DNA of 64,000 nt from Ethanoligenens harbinense YUAN-3 (GTDB lineage: Bacteria; Bacillota; Clostridia; Oscillospirales; Ethanoligenentaceae): the NCBI RefSeq assembly GCF_000178115.2, contig NC_014828.1, positions 1,333,310 to 1,397,309 on the forward strand. Reading direction: 5' to 3'. Numbering within the stretch: the first letter of the stretch is position 1; each line of letters opens with the position of its first letter. The notes beneath the pieces are model-generated. The model was given only the letters and a program-made list of their open reading frames with translations, was not told where the DNA came from and did no database searches. Positions 36,228 to 45,162 of the stretch are shown piece by piece. The position numbers and the translations under genes are program-made.

Positions 36228-36288
36228 TGGCGGAGGCGGAGAGATTCGAACTCTCGGACCCGATAAAGGGCTTACCGCATTTCGAGTC
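36228..36288 (-). tRNA. 3' fragment of a tRNA-Ser gene, probable att site
   Basis: The minus strand from the anticodon loop (CTCGAAA, anticodon CGA) to the CCA end is present. It includes a long variable arm, a T arm GAGAG-TTCGAAT-CTCTC and an acceptor end CGCCTCCGCCA. The 5' half is replaced by unrelated sequence. Such 3' pieces are left when an integrase uses a tRNA gene as attachment site and the tRNA is rebuilt at the other end. The partial minus-strand frame running into it (KKHPKGTREHSLPTT) could be an integrase tail. Confidence 0.6.
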
Positions 36289-36545
36289 GTTGGAAGCGAG
36301 TGCTCACGGGTGCCTTTGGGGTGCTTTTTGGTGCGCTGAAAACTGCCACAAACGTTGTATTTATGCGGGTTCACGGGCAACATCCCTGATGCGGACAGGG
36401 TTTGGAGAAAAGGGTGCCGAAAGCACGTTTCCGGGATAATTGTTAGCAAACTGTGAGCGGTTACCCTGTTTACTCAGTGTAGTCTTCATCGTAGCAACAC
36501 GCATCAACAGCTAAATGAGCCAAGATCGCAATATGTCGAAAAGTA

Positions 36546-36609
36546 ATTACGGATTGTCCGTAATTTTATTACGGAATTTGTTGACTTAATGCTTTGCCGT
36601 GGGTATAAT
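36546..36609 (+). promoter_or_regulatory. Canonical promoter with triple ATTACGGA operator
   Basis: TTGACT (36581-36586) and TATAAT (36604-36609) are 17 nt apart, an almost consensus sigma-A promoter, 23 nt before the AbiL-like ATPase start. Just upstream are three ATTACGGA half-sites: two form a perfect palindrome, ATTACGGA-TTG-TCCGTAAT, at 36546-36564, and a third is direct at 36568-36575. This suggests tight control of a strong promoter by a dimeric repressor, which I cannot name. Confidence 0.7.
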
Positions 36610-36631
36610 AACGGTAAAGGATGGTGGCACC

Positions 36632-37729
36632 ATGTTAAAACTGTTTGAGGTCACAGGGTTTAAAAATTTTGAGAATACCATTCGGTTGAATTTTTCCGAC
36701 GTCCGTGATTATAAATTCAACAATTCCTGCATCACTAACAGCCTGCTCAGTAAGACCATTGTTTACGGCAAAAACTCTGTCGGCAAGTCTAATTTGGGCT
36801 TGGCTCTTTTTGATATCGTCTCACACCTGACGACAAACAATGTGACGCCGGGCTTGTATGATTATTATCTGAATGTCAACAACAAGGCCGGATATGCAGA
36901 ATTTCATTATGTGTTTACGTTCGATAGCGGTGAGGTTGATTACCGCTATCGTAAAAATGATAAGCAGACTCTTGTTTATGAATCCGTTGCCATTGACGGC
37001 AGGCGCCTTTTTACTTACGATTACGGAGACAAACGCGGCGATCTGACCGGTCTCGAGGCATTGACCACAACATTGAATCTTTCCTTCCGCGGCACTGATT
37101 CCATTCTGAAATATGCTATCGCTAATTCTGCACTCTCGAACGATCATCCGCTTTATCAAATGCAGCATTTTGTGTCTCATATGCTATGGTTCCGCAGCCT
37201 GGATGAAAACCGTTATATCGGTTACAAGGCAGACAGTAAGGATTATTATGACTTCATTTTTCAGGGTGATATGCTCAAAGAGCTGGAGGCTTTTCTGCAC
37301 AACGCGGGGATTAAAGAAAATTTAGTTGCGAAGAAAGACGCCGACGGGAGTAAACGCCTGTATTTCGATACCAGAAAACCACTGCCGTTTTTTAAGGTGG
37401 CATCCAGCGGCACCAAAGCGCTTTATACATTTTTCTATTGGTACAAGACTTCTGTCGATGTTTCTCTGATGTTCATTGATGAGTTTGACGCGTTCTATCA
37501 TTATGAATTGGCCGAAACGCTTGTTGAGCTTTTGGAGCATATGCCCGGTTTCCAGACCATCCTCACTTCCCATAATACGAACCTGCTTTCCAATCGTATC
37601 ATGCGTCCGGACTGCTACTTCATTCTGACCGGAGAAAATCTTACTTCATTTGCCAATGCCACCGATCGGGAGCTTCGGGAGGGTCACAATCTGGAGAAGC
37701 TCTATATGAGCGGTGAATTCAATGGCTGA
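36632..37729 (+). CDS. AbiL-like AAA/ABC ATPase (AbiLi)
   Basis: 365 aa ABC-type ATPase of the OLD/AAA_15 group. It starts MLKLFEVTGFKNFENTIRLN, the usual N-terminal strand. Walker A is TIVYGKNSVGKSNLGLALFD; the C-terminal lobe has VASSGTKALYTFFYWY (signature region), VSLMFIDEFDAFYHYEL (Walker B) and ILTSHNTNLLSN (switch His). No TOPRIM domain is present, but the next gene supplies one. Together they match the two-gene abortive infection system AbiL, in which ATPase and nuclease-like partners are inferred to trigger growth arrest on phage infection. An upstream in-frame start at 36599 would lie inside the promoter, so the ATG at 36632 was chosen. Confidence 0.75.
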   Translation: MLKLFEVTGFKNFENTIRLNFSDVRDYKFNNSCITNSLLSKTIVYGKNSVGKSNLGLALFDIVSHLTTNNVTPGLYDYYLNVNNKAGYAEFHYVFTFDSGEVDYRYRKNDKQTLVYESVAIDGRRLFTYDYGDKRGDLTGLEALTTTLNLSFRGTDSILKYAIANSALSNDHPLYQMQHFVSHMLWFRSLDENRYIGYKADSKDYYDFIFQGDMLKELEAFLHNAGIKENLVAKKDADGSKRLYFDTRKPLPFFKVASSGTKALYTFFYWYKTSVDVSLMFIDEFDAFYHYELAETLVELLEHMPGFQTILTSHNTNLLSNRIMRPDCYFILTGENLTSFANATDRELREGHNLEKLYMSGEFNG

Positions 37730-38450
37730 GGAGAAACGGAAGATTCTCGTGCTGGTCGAGGGCGCGAAAACAGATGTCGCTTTGATGGAGCGGCTGCTAT
37801 CTGTTTATCAGATTGATATCAAATATGAGATCGTTTCCTATTGTACGAATATCTACACACTTTATCATGAAATGTTTGAGGACAACGATCCCGCTGATAT
37901 TGACTTGCTCCAACTGCTGAAGTCGCGTGAACCTGATCCGACAAAAAAGGCGCTGTTTGACGAATTCTACTCTGATATCCTTCTGATCTTTGATCTTGAT
38001 CCGCACGATCCCGGCTTCACATCGGAAAAGATCCGTGACATGGCAAAATACTTTGTGGAATCGTCCGATATGGGAAAGCTATACATCAATTATCCGATGG
38101 TGGAGGCATTCTATCACATGGCGTCCATACCCGACCCGGATTTTGATTCTTACTATGCTTCTCTTGACGAGCTGCTCGCCGGAGAATATAAGGCCCGTGT
38201 CAATCGGGAGAACCGGAATCACGATTATCGTAAGTTTGCCGCAACAAAGGAAGAATGCAATATTGTAATCGAGCAGAATATTAGCAAGTCGTGGCGGCTT
38301 GTCGCCAGCAATCCGGGAGAAGATCTGCTTCCGGCACAAGTCGAGATGCTCACCGCACAGCTAAATTCTATCCAGAGCGACAGGCGCGTTGCCGTGCTCA
38401 GCACCTGCGCATTTTTCATTCCGGAGTACAATCCTAAATTGATACGCTGA
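37722..38450 (+). CDS. AbiL-like TOPRIM partner (AbiLii)
   Basis: About 242 aa. The N-terminal KILVLVEGAKTDVALMERL carries the TOPRIM-like Glu, and YSDILLIFDLDPHDPGF the DxD pair, so a metal-dependent nuclease-type site is likely. VESSDMGKLYINYPMVEAFY is conserved in AbiLii/RloB-like proteins. The ATG overlaps the end of the ATPase gene by 8 nt; a GTG 9 nt upstream is a second option. Overlap and partner type indicate one functional unit. Confidence 0.72.
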   Translation: MAEEKRKILVLVEGAKTDVALMERLLSVYQIDIKYEIVSYCTNIYTLYHEMFEDNDPADIDLLQLLKSREPDPTKKALFDEFYSDILLIFDLDPHDPGFTSEKIRDMAKYFVESSDMGKLYINYPMVEAFYHMASIPDPDFDSYYASLDELLAGEYKARVNRENRNHDYRKFAATKEECNIVIEQNISKSWRLVASNPGEDLLPAQVEMLTAQLNSIQSDRRVAVLSTCAFFIPEYNPKLIR

Positions 38451-38940
38451 ATTTATGCCGTTGAATTAAGAAAAAACCTTGTCGATTTATATATTTATTT
38501 CTGAACAGAGAAAAAACTTTTACTTTTGTGAAGTTTTGAAGCATATCTCAAATTTTCATATCAATAGAGAACATATAAAATTCGGACGGCTGGTTGCTGA
38601 ATTTATGATTCTAACACATTCGATGACGAGAATGGTTAGAATGTGTTAGAATCTGTGTTAGAATGTCTGAAGTTCGAGAAACCCGAATTACTGTCGGCAC
38701 AAAAGTATGGGAATAGGTTCCTTTCTGTGATTCTGCCTTCGTCCAGCGCCTTGTGAGAAGGATCGTATCCGGTTGCGGCAGCGTATTCTCGATCTTGTTG
38801 TACACGCTCTCAATGAAATAGACGAGAAAAGGCATCAACGTTCATCAGCCCGCTTATCTTTACATTTTCCTCAGCCAGCGTCAGTATAATGGAAAATAGG
38901 CAGCCTGACGAGGGTAAAATATAAAATCATGTGATCATTT
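38451..38940. other. Gene-poor stretch after the AbiL-like pair
   Basis: No intact gene. The minus strand at about 38611-38838 has a short degenerate frame (NTLPQPDTILLTRRWTKAES) without a recognisable family. The 15-bp inverted repeat listed separately is the main structure. Confidence 0.35.
38607..38653. repeat. 15-bp inverted repeat GATTCTAACACATTC
   Basis: Perfect arms GATTCTAACACATTC and GAATGTGTTAGAATC are separated by 17 nt. A further direct GTGTTAGAAT follows at about 38656. There is no T-run, so this is not a usual terminator. It may be a protein binding site or an element end. Confidence 0.5.
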
Positions 38941-38970
38941 GGAACCATCTGGGAGGAAGGTTCCTTTTTT
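38941..38970 (+). terminator. Hairpin and T-run just before the HTH gene
   Basis: GGAACC and GGTTCC (6 bp) flank a 12-nt loop and are followed by six T, 17 nt before the next start codon. It could end upstream transcription or act as an attenuator in the leader of the downstream gene. Confidence 0.45.
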
Positions 38971-38987
38971 ATTTGCGGAGGTGCAGA

Positions 38988-39416
38988 ATGAAGATATCCA
39001 GCCGGAGCAGCAAGGCACCGTTCGTGATGGTGGATAAGGCCGTACTGATGGACGAAACGCTTTCCGTTTACGACAAAGCGGTCTACTGCATTCTTTGCGC
39101 CTATGCCGACAAAGACAGCCGGAGCTGTTTCCCATCTTATCAGACCATCGCACGCAAAGCTGGATGCTCGCGTCGCAAGGCAATTTCCGTCGTAGCCCAT
39201 CTGGAAGAACTCAGCCTAATCGAGAAAAAAGAACAGCGCAATTCAATCGGAGACAGTACCAGTAATCTGTACACGGTTAAGCCGATGAATGTGCCGGCGG
39301 AACAGAGCGATGAAGACAATGCACTAACTGATGAACAACAGGATTTGCCAAGTGAATATGAGATACCCGCACAATGCTTGTTCAAACAAAAACAGTTAGA
39401 TGGCTCACAAGGTTAA
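38988..39416 (+). CDS. Helix-turn-helix (HTH_36/RepA-type) protein
   Basis: 142 aa. It reads VYDKAVYCILCAYADKDSRS, CFPSYQTIARKAGCSRRKAI and HLEELSLIEKKEQR: a winged HTH of the type found in plasmid and ICE replication initiators and phage replisome proteins. The C-terminus is acidic and short, without a further replication domain, so a truncated initiator or a regulator are both possible. GGAGGTG lies 5 nt before the ATG. Confidence 0.7.
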   Translation: MKISSRSSKAPFVMVDKAVLMDETLSVYDKAVYCILCAYADKDSRSCFPSYQTIARKAGCSRRKAISVVAHLEELSLIEKKEQRNSIGDSTSNLYTVKPMNVPAEQSDEDNALTDEQQDLPSEYEIPAQCLFKQKQLDGSQG

Positions 39417-39700
39417 CTACCAAAATAAACAAATATAAGCTATAAATTACCTAAGCACGGTTCCAAACTGTTGAGAAACTTGTCCGATTATCCCTCAAAA
39501 ATGAATCCGGTTGCACGATAAAACGAGACCTCTTGAAACCGAAAATTTGAAACCGCTAAAAACGACGAGATTCGATAACTTGCAGTGCAGAAGCCTGTCT
39601 ATATCATTCAATCAGTTGCATGTACACATTTTTCACTTTTTTTTCGAGGCAGTTTGATTCTTTACTTGACTGGCGGCAGACACAGAGCGTTAATAGGTAA
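39417..39700. other. Gene-free stretch
   Basis: No open frame, hairpin with T-run or repeat stands out. Confidence 0.3.
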
Positions 39701-39724
39701 AATCCTATGAAGGAGGTCTGCCCC

Positions 39725-40549
39725 TTGACCGATGACCAAAAACGTATGATCGCACAGATGATTAAATCAGGTTTAAATCATAGAGAAATCGCGGAGTCCT
39801 TGAATCTAAAGAGAAACACGATAAATACCTATTGTTGGCGGCAAGGATTACATCCAATTAAAAAGCCAAAACCACCGGTTGAGCTCAATCAACCTAAGAA
39901 AAAACCGGGAAGGCCTCCCAAACCAAAGCCTGCACCCAAGCCTAGGCCATTTTATGAATTTTGTCTGACATGCAACAAACCTCTGGTTCAAGGTAAACTC
40001 GGGCCGGGTAAAAAGTTCTGCGGCAAAAAATGCAGAAACGATTGGTGGAACAGTCATCCTAAAATGATAACCGGCACCTGTTCGTACTGCGGAAAATCGT
40101 TTACAACGAAAAACCGCAAACAGCGATATTGCTCAAAAACGTGTTTTATGCAGCGTTTTTCCGAGGATCAAGCCCGAAAGGCTGAAAGAAGGAGCGAGGA
40201 ATTGCAGGAAAAGCAAATGCACGAAGTCTGCGGAACACAGAATCATTTCTATTTCATGCTCAATGCCGCCATGCGATACGCGCTGGGCAGAAAATCTTAT
40301 GATGTCGGCCTGGTTGCTGGTTTTATAAAAGATAATCTCTCGGTGTTCAATGAAAAATGGCTGGTCAACAGCATCAACGACATACAGTTGTATCTCGATG
40401 ACAGGGAAAACGGTAATGTGGATGATGATGACTGCGATCATCAGATATGGCTGAATCTACTCGAGACCGTGCGCGAAGAATATAAGAGTCGGGATTTTCC
40501 GAAACCCTCGCGTTACAATATGGTGGACAAGGCTTGGCTGGAGGAGTGA
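39725..40549 (+). CDS. HTH and double zinc-finger protein of mobile-element type
   Basis: About 274 aa. An N-terminal HTH (IKSGLNHREIAESLNLKRNT) is followed by a Pro/Lys-rich linker (PKKKPGRPPKPKPAPKPRP), two zinc ribbons (CLTCNKPLVQ ... KFCGKKCRNDWW and CSYCGKSF ... RYCSKTC), and a helical C-terminus. Similar proteins occur in Clostridia integrative elements, often with sigma-like labels. The ATG at 39707 overlaps its own AAGGAGG; the TTG at 39725, 7 nt after that site and starting LTDDQKRMIAQ, is the more likely start. Confidence 0.65.
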   Translation: MTDDQKRMIAQMIKSGLNHREIAESLNLKRNTINTYCWRQGLHPIKKPKPPVELNQPKKKPGRPPKPKPAPKPRPFYEFCLTCNKPLVQGKLGPGKKFCGKKCRNDWWNSHPKMITGTCSYCGKSFTTKNRKQRYCSKTCFMQRFSEDQARKAERRSEELQEKQMHEVCGTQNHFYFMLNAAMRYALGRKSYDVGLVAGFIKDNLSVFNEKWLVNSINDIQLYLDDRENGNVDDDDCDHQIWLNLLETVREEYKSRDFPKPSRYNMVDKAWLEE

Positions 40550-40581
40550 GATGGTAGCAAATTACTGCAACACCTGAAGAA

Positions 40582-41802
40582 TTAACGCCTATGCCGACCG
40601 CTCTCCGCCGCCTTGAAGTTATAGACCGGCTTGATTTTTGCTATAATTTCTGCCGTGGGTTCAATTTGCGCGATTATCTCATCCATAGGCTTATAGGCCA
40701 TAGGAGATTCGTCCAGCGTGTCAGGCACGACACAAGTTGAATAAACACCGTTCATTTCTGTCTGGTACTGCTCCATCGTCAGTTCATGGAAAGCTTTACT
40801 GCGACTCATTAAGCGTCCTGCTCCATGCGGTGCGGAAAAGTTCCAATCCGGGTTGCCTTTGCCAAGGCAGATTAAGCTTCCATCACGCATATTGATTGGG
40901 ATCAAAAGTTTTTCATCCGCTCTTGCCGAAACGGAGCCTTTGCGAAGAATCATGGAGTCGGTGTCAATATAGTTGTGAATCGTAGTAAATTCCTCCGCAG
41001 CAGAAAGGCGAAGCCCAACAAGAATCGTGTCTACCATCGCTTTGCGGTTCAATACAGCAAAACGTTGGATGATTTTCATATCGTGTATGTAATCATCAAA
41101 TAGGGAGCCCTCCACATAAGCGAGATCTTTCGGAACCGGAATTGCGGTTTGCTCTTTCAAAGACCTTATGGTACTTTGGATTTCTTTTTCTCTGCCTTGA
41201 GCTTTCAACCCGGCGATCACTTCTTCTAATTGAAACTGAGCGTTGCCGCATAAAGCGTTATAACCTTCCTGCTGATAATATTCTGCAACTTCACAACCCA
41301 AATGACGGCTACCGGAGTGTACCACAAGGTATAATTCTCCGTTATCGCCTTTATCCACCTCGATGAAATGGTTGCCTCCTCCGAGAGTACCAATGCTTTT
41401 GTACGCACGGTCAATATTGACATGACGGGCACACCGAAGCTCACGCAGGTCAATTTCATCCGCCAGTTTGTGAGTGCGCATACGCACCTCGACTCCAGCG
41501 GGAATGTGTTTATGAATGCATTTATCCAAACGCTCGAAGTCAATTTCGTTCGTGTCTAACAGCACGGTTTCCATGCCGCACCCGATATCAACCCCCACCA
41601 TGCCGGGGACAATTTTGTCGGTGATGGTCATCGTGGTGCCGATTGTACAGCCTTTACCGGCGTGAACGTCCGGCATAATACGAATTTTGCAGTCAGCAAA
41701 CGCTTCTTGATCGCAGACAGATTTTATTTGATCAGCCGCCTTATCTTCCAACCGGGCAGTGTAGCAAACGGCGGTGTTGTGCAAGCCTTGTACGTTAATC
41801 AT
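40582..41802 (-). CDS. rtcB: RNA ligase RtcB
   Basis: About 406 aa. RtcB joins RNA 3'-phosphate or 2',3'-cyclic phosphate ends to 5'-OH ends using GTP and Mn. Motifs: RIMPDVHAGKGCTIG, MVGVDIGCGMETV (metal-binding Asp/Cys), GTLGGGNHFIEVDKGD, LVVHSGSRHLGCEV, and NFSAPHGAGRLMSRSKAF. It is the last gene of a minus-strand set with a Ro60-like protein and structured RNAs, so RNA repair after tRNA or rRNA cleavage is the likely job. The upstream GTG overlaps the AAAGGTG site, so the ATG giving MINVQGLHN was chosen. Length fits the shorter RtcB2-like branch. Confidence 0.92.
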   Translation of the reverse strand: MINVQGLHNTAVCYTARLEDKAADQIKSVCDQEAFADCKIRIMPDVHAGKGCTIGTTMTITDKIVPGMVGVDIGCGMETVLLDTNEIDFERLDKCIHKHIPAGVEVRMRTHKLADEIDLRELRCARHVNIDRAYKSIGTLGGGNHFIEVDKGDNGELYLVVHSGSRHLGCEVAEYYQQEGYNALCGNAQFQLEEVIAGLKAQGREKEIQSTIRSLKEQTAIPVPKDLAYVEGSLFDDYIHDMKIIQRFAVLNRKAMVDTILVGLRLSAAEEFTTIHNYIDTDSMILRKGSVSARADEKLLIPINMRDGSLICLGKGNPDWNFSAPHGAGRLMSRSKAFHELTMEQYQTEMNGVYSTCVVPDTLDESPMAYKPMDEIIAQIEPTAEIIAKIKPVYNFKAAESGRHRR

Positions 41803-42109
41803 GGGATTCACCTTTGTTGATCGAATTTTGGGTTAGCTGATTAAGAAATTGCGATAATTCCGCCACCTCTGCTTTGGTCATAACAAGCTCGGTCAGATAG
41901 TATTCCTTGCCGCGCAGTGCTTTCCAGAGCCGTTTGAAATACGGCCTGATGCGTCCGGTCTGTTTGGCGTACCAACTGCTTTCAGTAAGCGACACAAAAT
42001 ATTGTTCGCCCTCATCATCACAATTCATTGCTTTCCAAAGCAGCCCCGAACCGCACCCGCAGTCGCAGGTTATAATAAGCTCGTTGTTTTCTTTGGTTGT
42101 GTATATCAT
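41795..42109 (-). CDS. Small conserved-looking protein of the RNA-repair operon
   Basis: 104 aa. It begins MIYTTKENNELIITCDCGCG with a CxCGCGSG patch that might bind metal, and has a basic middle (RPYFKRLWKALRGKEYYL). The end overlaps the start of rtcB by 8 nt and it lies 10 nt after the HEAT gene, so it is firmly in the operon. I do not recognise a family. Confidence 0.7.
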   Translation of the reverse strand: MIYTTKENNELIITCDCGCGSGLLWKAMNCDDEGEQYFVSLTESSWYAKQTGRIRPYFKRLWKALRGKEYYLTELVMTKAEVAELSQFLNQLTQNSINKGESHD

Positions 42110-42119
42110 AGTATTATCC

Positions 42120-43658
42120 TCATCGCAGCAAAAATAATAGTTCCTGCTGTGTCCGTCCTGGTATTCTGCCGGTTAAATTCCGAATGCTCGCTTTGATTTG
42201 CTCTATCTGCACTTCGTTTGGCAATATGTAGGAACGGTTATAGCCGCCGACCCATCTTACAAGAGCCGTCAAAGCGGATTCACTCATCATTTCTCCATCG
42301 GATTCCAAGACGTTGAGTATAAAGATAAGCCGTTGCCATTTACCCGCTGTCAGTAGTACGGAGAAACACTTTTGCCTGGTGTTTTCGCACAGCGTATTTT
42401 TGAATATTTCCATTACTCTTGCATAATCCGGAGCATTTGATTTACAAATAAGGTTACGCGCTGTCTTTACAATGCCGACCCGATTGTCGCCCAGAAGTTC
42501 CGTTATAAGCGGGGCATACATTTCACCGCCAAGACGCATCATTGCTATCATAGCGGCTCGAACGACCGATACCTGCTCTGAGTGCAAGTGCTTTTCAAGC
42601 ATAACGGCATCTTCGTGTGTACCTGTTTCGCCTAACCCTAAGATTGCGGGAGCCATCTGATCGGACATATGGCTCCTATAAAACTCACGATAATCGAATG
42701 AACCGTTGCAACTGTTCAGGTAAAAGCGGGCATGCTCCCGGATTGCCGCATTTTTATCAAGCAGCAGACGTTTAGCAATTACTGGAGCATCGTTTCCTCT
42801 ATGTTTGCAAATATACTGGAATGCTAATAGCCGATTTATCGGATATTTATCCTTCAAAAATTGTTCTGCTACTGTATCCAAAGTTTGATCGGCATCGATA
42901 AGACGCTGAAAGATACTTCCGCGTAGAAAAGGGTCGTGTTCCCGTTTCAAGCGCGCAAATGCCAAATCATATCTTAAGAATTCAGCATGGAAAAGTGTGT
43001 TTGTACAAATTCGGCGCGTTCTAAGATTTGCATCATTAAGACCGGTAATCAATTCGCTTTCATTTTCTTTTTCCGCAAGAGCAGAAAATATACGTTTTGA
43101 GCATTCTTCAGATTCCCGCGTTCTCATGCTGCGACTTAATTTATCCGCAAAGGGCAAGGCAGAAATCAGCTCACCGCTCACCAGATGGGATAGGCGATAG
43201 TTGACAGCCTGTTTGGCGGCTGATCTTACCTGCGGTACCCAGTCATTTTGACGCAGGATGGCGAAGGAAAGCGTATTGTCATAGTATTGCATCGCTTGCA
43301 ATGCACGTTCCCGAATAAAACCATTCGGATTAAAAGAAGCAAAAACCGCAACAGCACGTCGTTCTTGCTCATTCATTTCGGGGGTAAAGAAACTGTCCAT
43401 CGTGTATTTGCGCCAATCAATGCTCCATTCCATCGATGAGGTCTGACGCATTTGCTCATCCACGCGCACTAGTTCGTCAAAGTTCATTGTGTCAAGCGCT
43501 CCGCAAAGCGCCTTTGAAGCAACTGCTTTGGCCCTTTCACTGTTTTCGGTAAAAACGCAGAAAATCCAAGGAATAGCGCTGAAATCTCCGGATTTCAGCG
43601 CCGATAGGTACTCCGGCAGTCGTGCGGAAAACCAACCGGTGTTTTTATTCCAAAACAA
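42120..43658 (-). CDS. HEAT-repeat protein of the RNA-repair operon
   Basis: 512 aa, almost wholly alpha-helical repeats (for example DWVPQVRSAAKQAVNYRL, DANLRTRRICTNTLFHAE, EQVSVVRAAMIAMMRLGG, NRVGIVKTARNLICKS). HEAT solenoids bind proteins or nucleic acid. No enzyme motif is seen. The start is an unusual TTG, 7 nt after GAGGTG; the ATG within that region runs into a stop at once, so the TTG is well supported. It follows DUF2828 by 24 nt. Confidence 0.8.
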   Translation of the reverse strand: MFWNKNTGWFSARLPEYLSALKSGDFSAIPWIFCVFTENSERAKAVASKALCGALDTMNFDELVRVDEQMRQTSSMEWSIDWRKYTMDSFFTPEMNEQERRAVAVFASFNPNGFIRERALQAMQYYDNTLSFAILRQNDWVPQVRSAAKQAVNYRLSHLVSGELISALPFADKLSRSMRTRESEECSKRIFSALAEKENESELITGLNDANLRTRRICTNTLFHAEFLRYDLAFARLKREHDPFLRGSIFQRLIDADQTLDTVAEQFLKDKYPINRLLAFQYICKHRGNDAPVIAKRLLLDKNAAIREHARFYLNSCNGSFDYREFYRSHMSDQMAPAILGLGETGTHEDAVMLEKHLHSEQVSVVRAAMIAMMRLGGEMYAPLITELLGDNRVGIVKTARNLICKSNAPDYARVMEIFKNTLCENTRQKCFSVLLTAGKWQRLIFILNVLESDGEMMSESALTALVRWVGGYNRSYILPNEVQIEQIKASIRNLTGRIPGRTQQELLFLLR

Positions 43659-43682
43659 CAGTCATCACCTCGTAAAAAACGG

Positions 43683-45140
43683 TTACGCCTTTATCCCTGT
43701 GTATCGCTCGTTGTTAAGCGCATCCAGCATGAACGACATCGGCGACATATTGCCGGATTCGATCATCGAAAAGACGCGGGGGGAGGCGCCGGAAACCAGT
43801 AGCACGCCCTGCTCATTGCTCGTTACCGGCTGCTGCTCGTTTCGGCTTTGCACATTCCAAAAGACCACGGTAGGCAGTCGGTAACCGTGCGCAGCATAAG
43901 CTTTTTTTGCGTATGTAAAATTCGATATCTCCGCATTCGTTGTGCAGAAGTCAAATTCCATATCGGAAATGATGTAAAGCGTCGCGGGCAGTTCGCTTTG
44001 CGGGAGCCTGTTTTTTACCGCCGTTCGCAGAATCAGGTCAAATACCTTTTGGATGTTGGTATTCGCGATCTCGTTAAACGACATGCAGTATTTCACTTTC
44101 TCAAAAATGTCCCTGCCCTTGATCTCCACAAGACGGGGATTTTCGGAAAAGGTGATAAAATGCCCCGCAAAGCCGCCACGGCCATGCTCGGCAAAATAAA
44201 TGCCCAGCGACAGAGCAACCTCGGCGGGCTTGGGGTCACCACAGCTGTACATGGAACCGGAGCCATCGATGACAGCCAGCGCATTTTCGCCGTTTGTGAA
44301 ATCCTCAAGGGCATTCCATGTCGCATCCATGCTTTTACGCTCACCGTCGGTCATGCTGCCCGAGAGAATCGGGCGGATGATATCATACGGATAGAGCGTG
44401 CCAGTGTGAAGTGTTGCTTTACCGTTCGCCACACGGCTTAAAAATTCTTTGTAGCGTTCACCATCATTACGCAGAAATGCCTTGCGGTATTTCATCATCG
44501 CTTTGGACGGCTGCCTTTCATAATCAAAGGTGTAGTCTTTTTTGCGCAGATTATTCTCAATCAGCTTGATTTTTGCGCGAAGCTTTGTCAGCGTGCGGCG
44601 GTAATCCGCCTCTGTCATTCCAAGAGCTTTTGCCAGCAGCTTGCCGCAGCGCACCGCTTCCGCGCTGTGTGCATTGACAGAAGGGAGCCACTTGCCGAGC
44701 AGAGAAACGGTGCCGTCGCCGTCAAACGCCCGGATGTCAGAATCAAGCTGTGTCTTTATGTAAGAAATTACGTCCTGCCGCAGGGGAGAATCAAGCAAAA
44801 CGAGCAGATCGTCATACCGGCCATATTCCGGCACCGCCCACAGATTTTTCAGTACCGACGCGGGCATATCATTTGCCATGTGGCGAAGAATCAAACGGAA
44901 TACCTTCCGCTCACCCAATCCCCCGCGAATATCGCGCGCAAAGAACAGGGTTTTAACCGCGAGGTCGGCGTTCTCGGCATAGGCGCGGGCAAAGCGTTTA
45001 ATAACCTCTTCGTCCGGTTCATTGCGAAGCGCACCGATGGTAGCAAACAGGTCAAGGCAGTCGGAACTGGTGGTCGCGTAGGTAGCTGCGCCGTTTTCGG
45101 TCAAGGCCGTGTTTGCCTGTTTCTTTAAAAAGTTCAGCAT
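43683..45140 (-). CDS. DUF2828 family protein (TROVE/Ro60-like with vWA domain)
   Basis: 485 aa. The N-terminal helical ring region (LDLFATIGALRNEPDEEVIK, FFARDIRGGLGERKVFRLIL) resembles TROVE-type RNA-binding proteins. The C-terminal von Willebrand A domain has the metal site ALAVIDGSGSMYSC and a Thr/Asp-rich rim (NTNIQKVFDLI, IISDMEFDFC). Ro60/Rsr proteins bind misfolded RNA and Y RNAs. Here the gene is directly preceded by structured tRNA-like RNA modules and followed by RtcB, the arrangement known from rsr-yrlA-rtcBA operons of other bacteria. AGAAGGG lies 9 nt before the ATG chosen (MLNFLKKQA). Confidence 0.82.
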   Translation of the reverse strand: MLNFLKKQANTALTENGAATYATTSSDCLDLFATIGALRNEPDEEVIKRFARAYAENADLAVKTLFFARDIRGGLGERKVFRLILRHMANDMPASVLKNLWAVPEYGRYDDLLVLLDSPLRQDVISYIKTQLDSDIRAFDGDGTVSLLGKWLPSVNAHSAEAVRCGKLLAKALGMTEADYRRTLTKLRAKIKLIENNLRKKDYTFDYERQPSKAMMKYRKAFLRNDGERYKEFLSRVANGKATLHTGTLYPYDIIRPILSGSMTDGERKSMDATWNALEDFTNGENALAVIDGSGSMYSCGDPKPAEVALSLGIYFAEHGRGGFAGHFITFSENPRLVEIKGRDIFEKVKYCMSFNEIANTNIQKVFDLILRTAVKNRLPQSELPATLYIISDMEFDFCTTNAEISNFTYAKKAYAAHGYRLPTVVFWNVQSRNEQQPVTSNEQGVLLVSGASPRVFSMIESGNMSPMSFMLDALNNERYTGIKA

Positions 45141-45162
45141 GATTTTCATCCCTTCTGGAAGC

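Noticed and set aside
36225-36449. Separate small minus-strand gene ending in the tRNA fragment
   Set aside because: The frame runs through tRNA sequence and has no start signal; at most it is an integrase tail.
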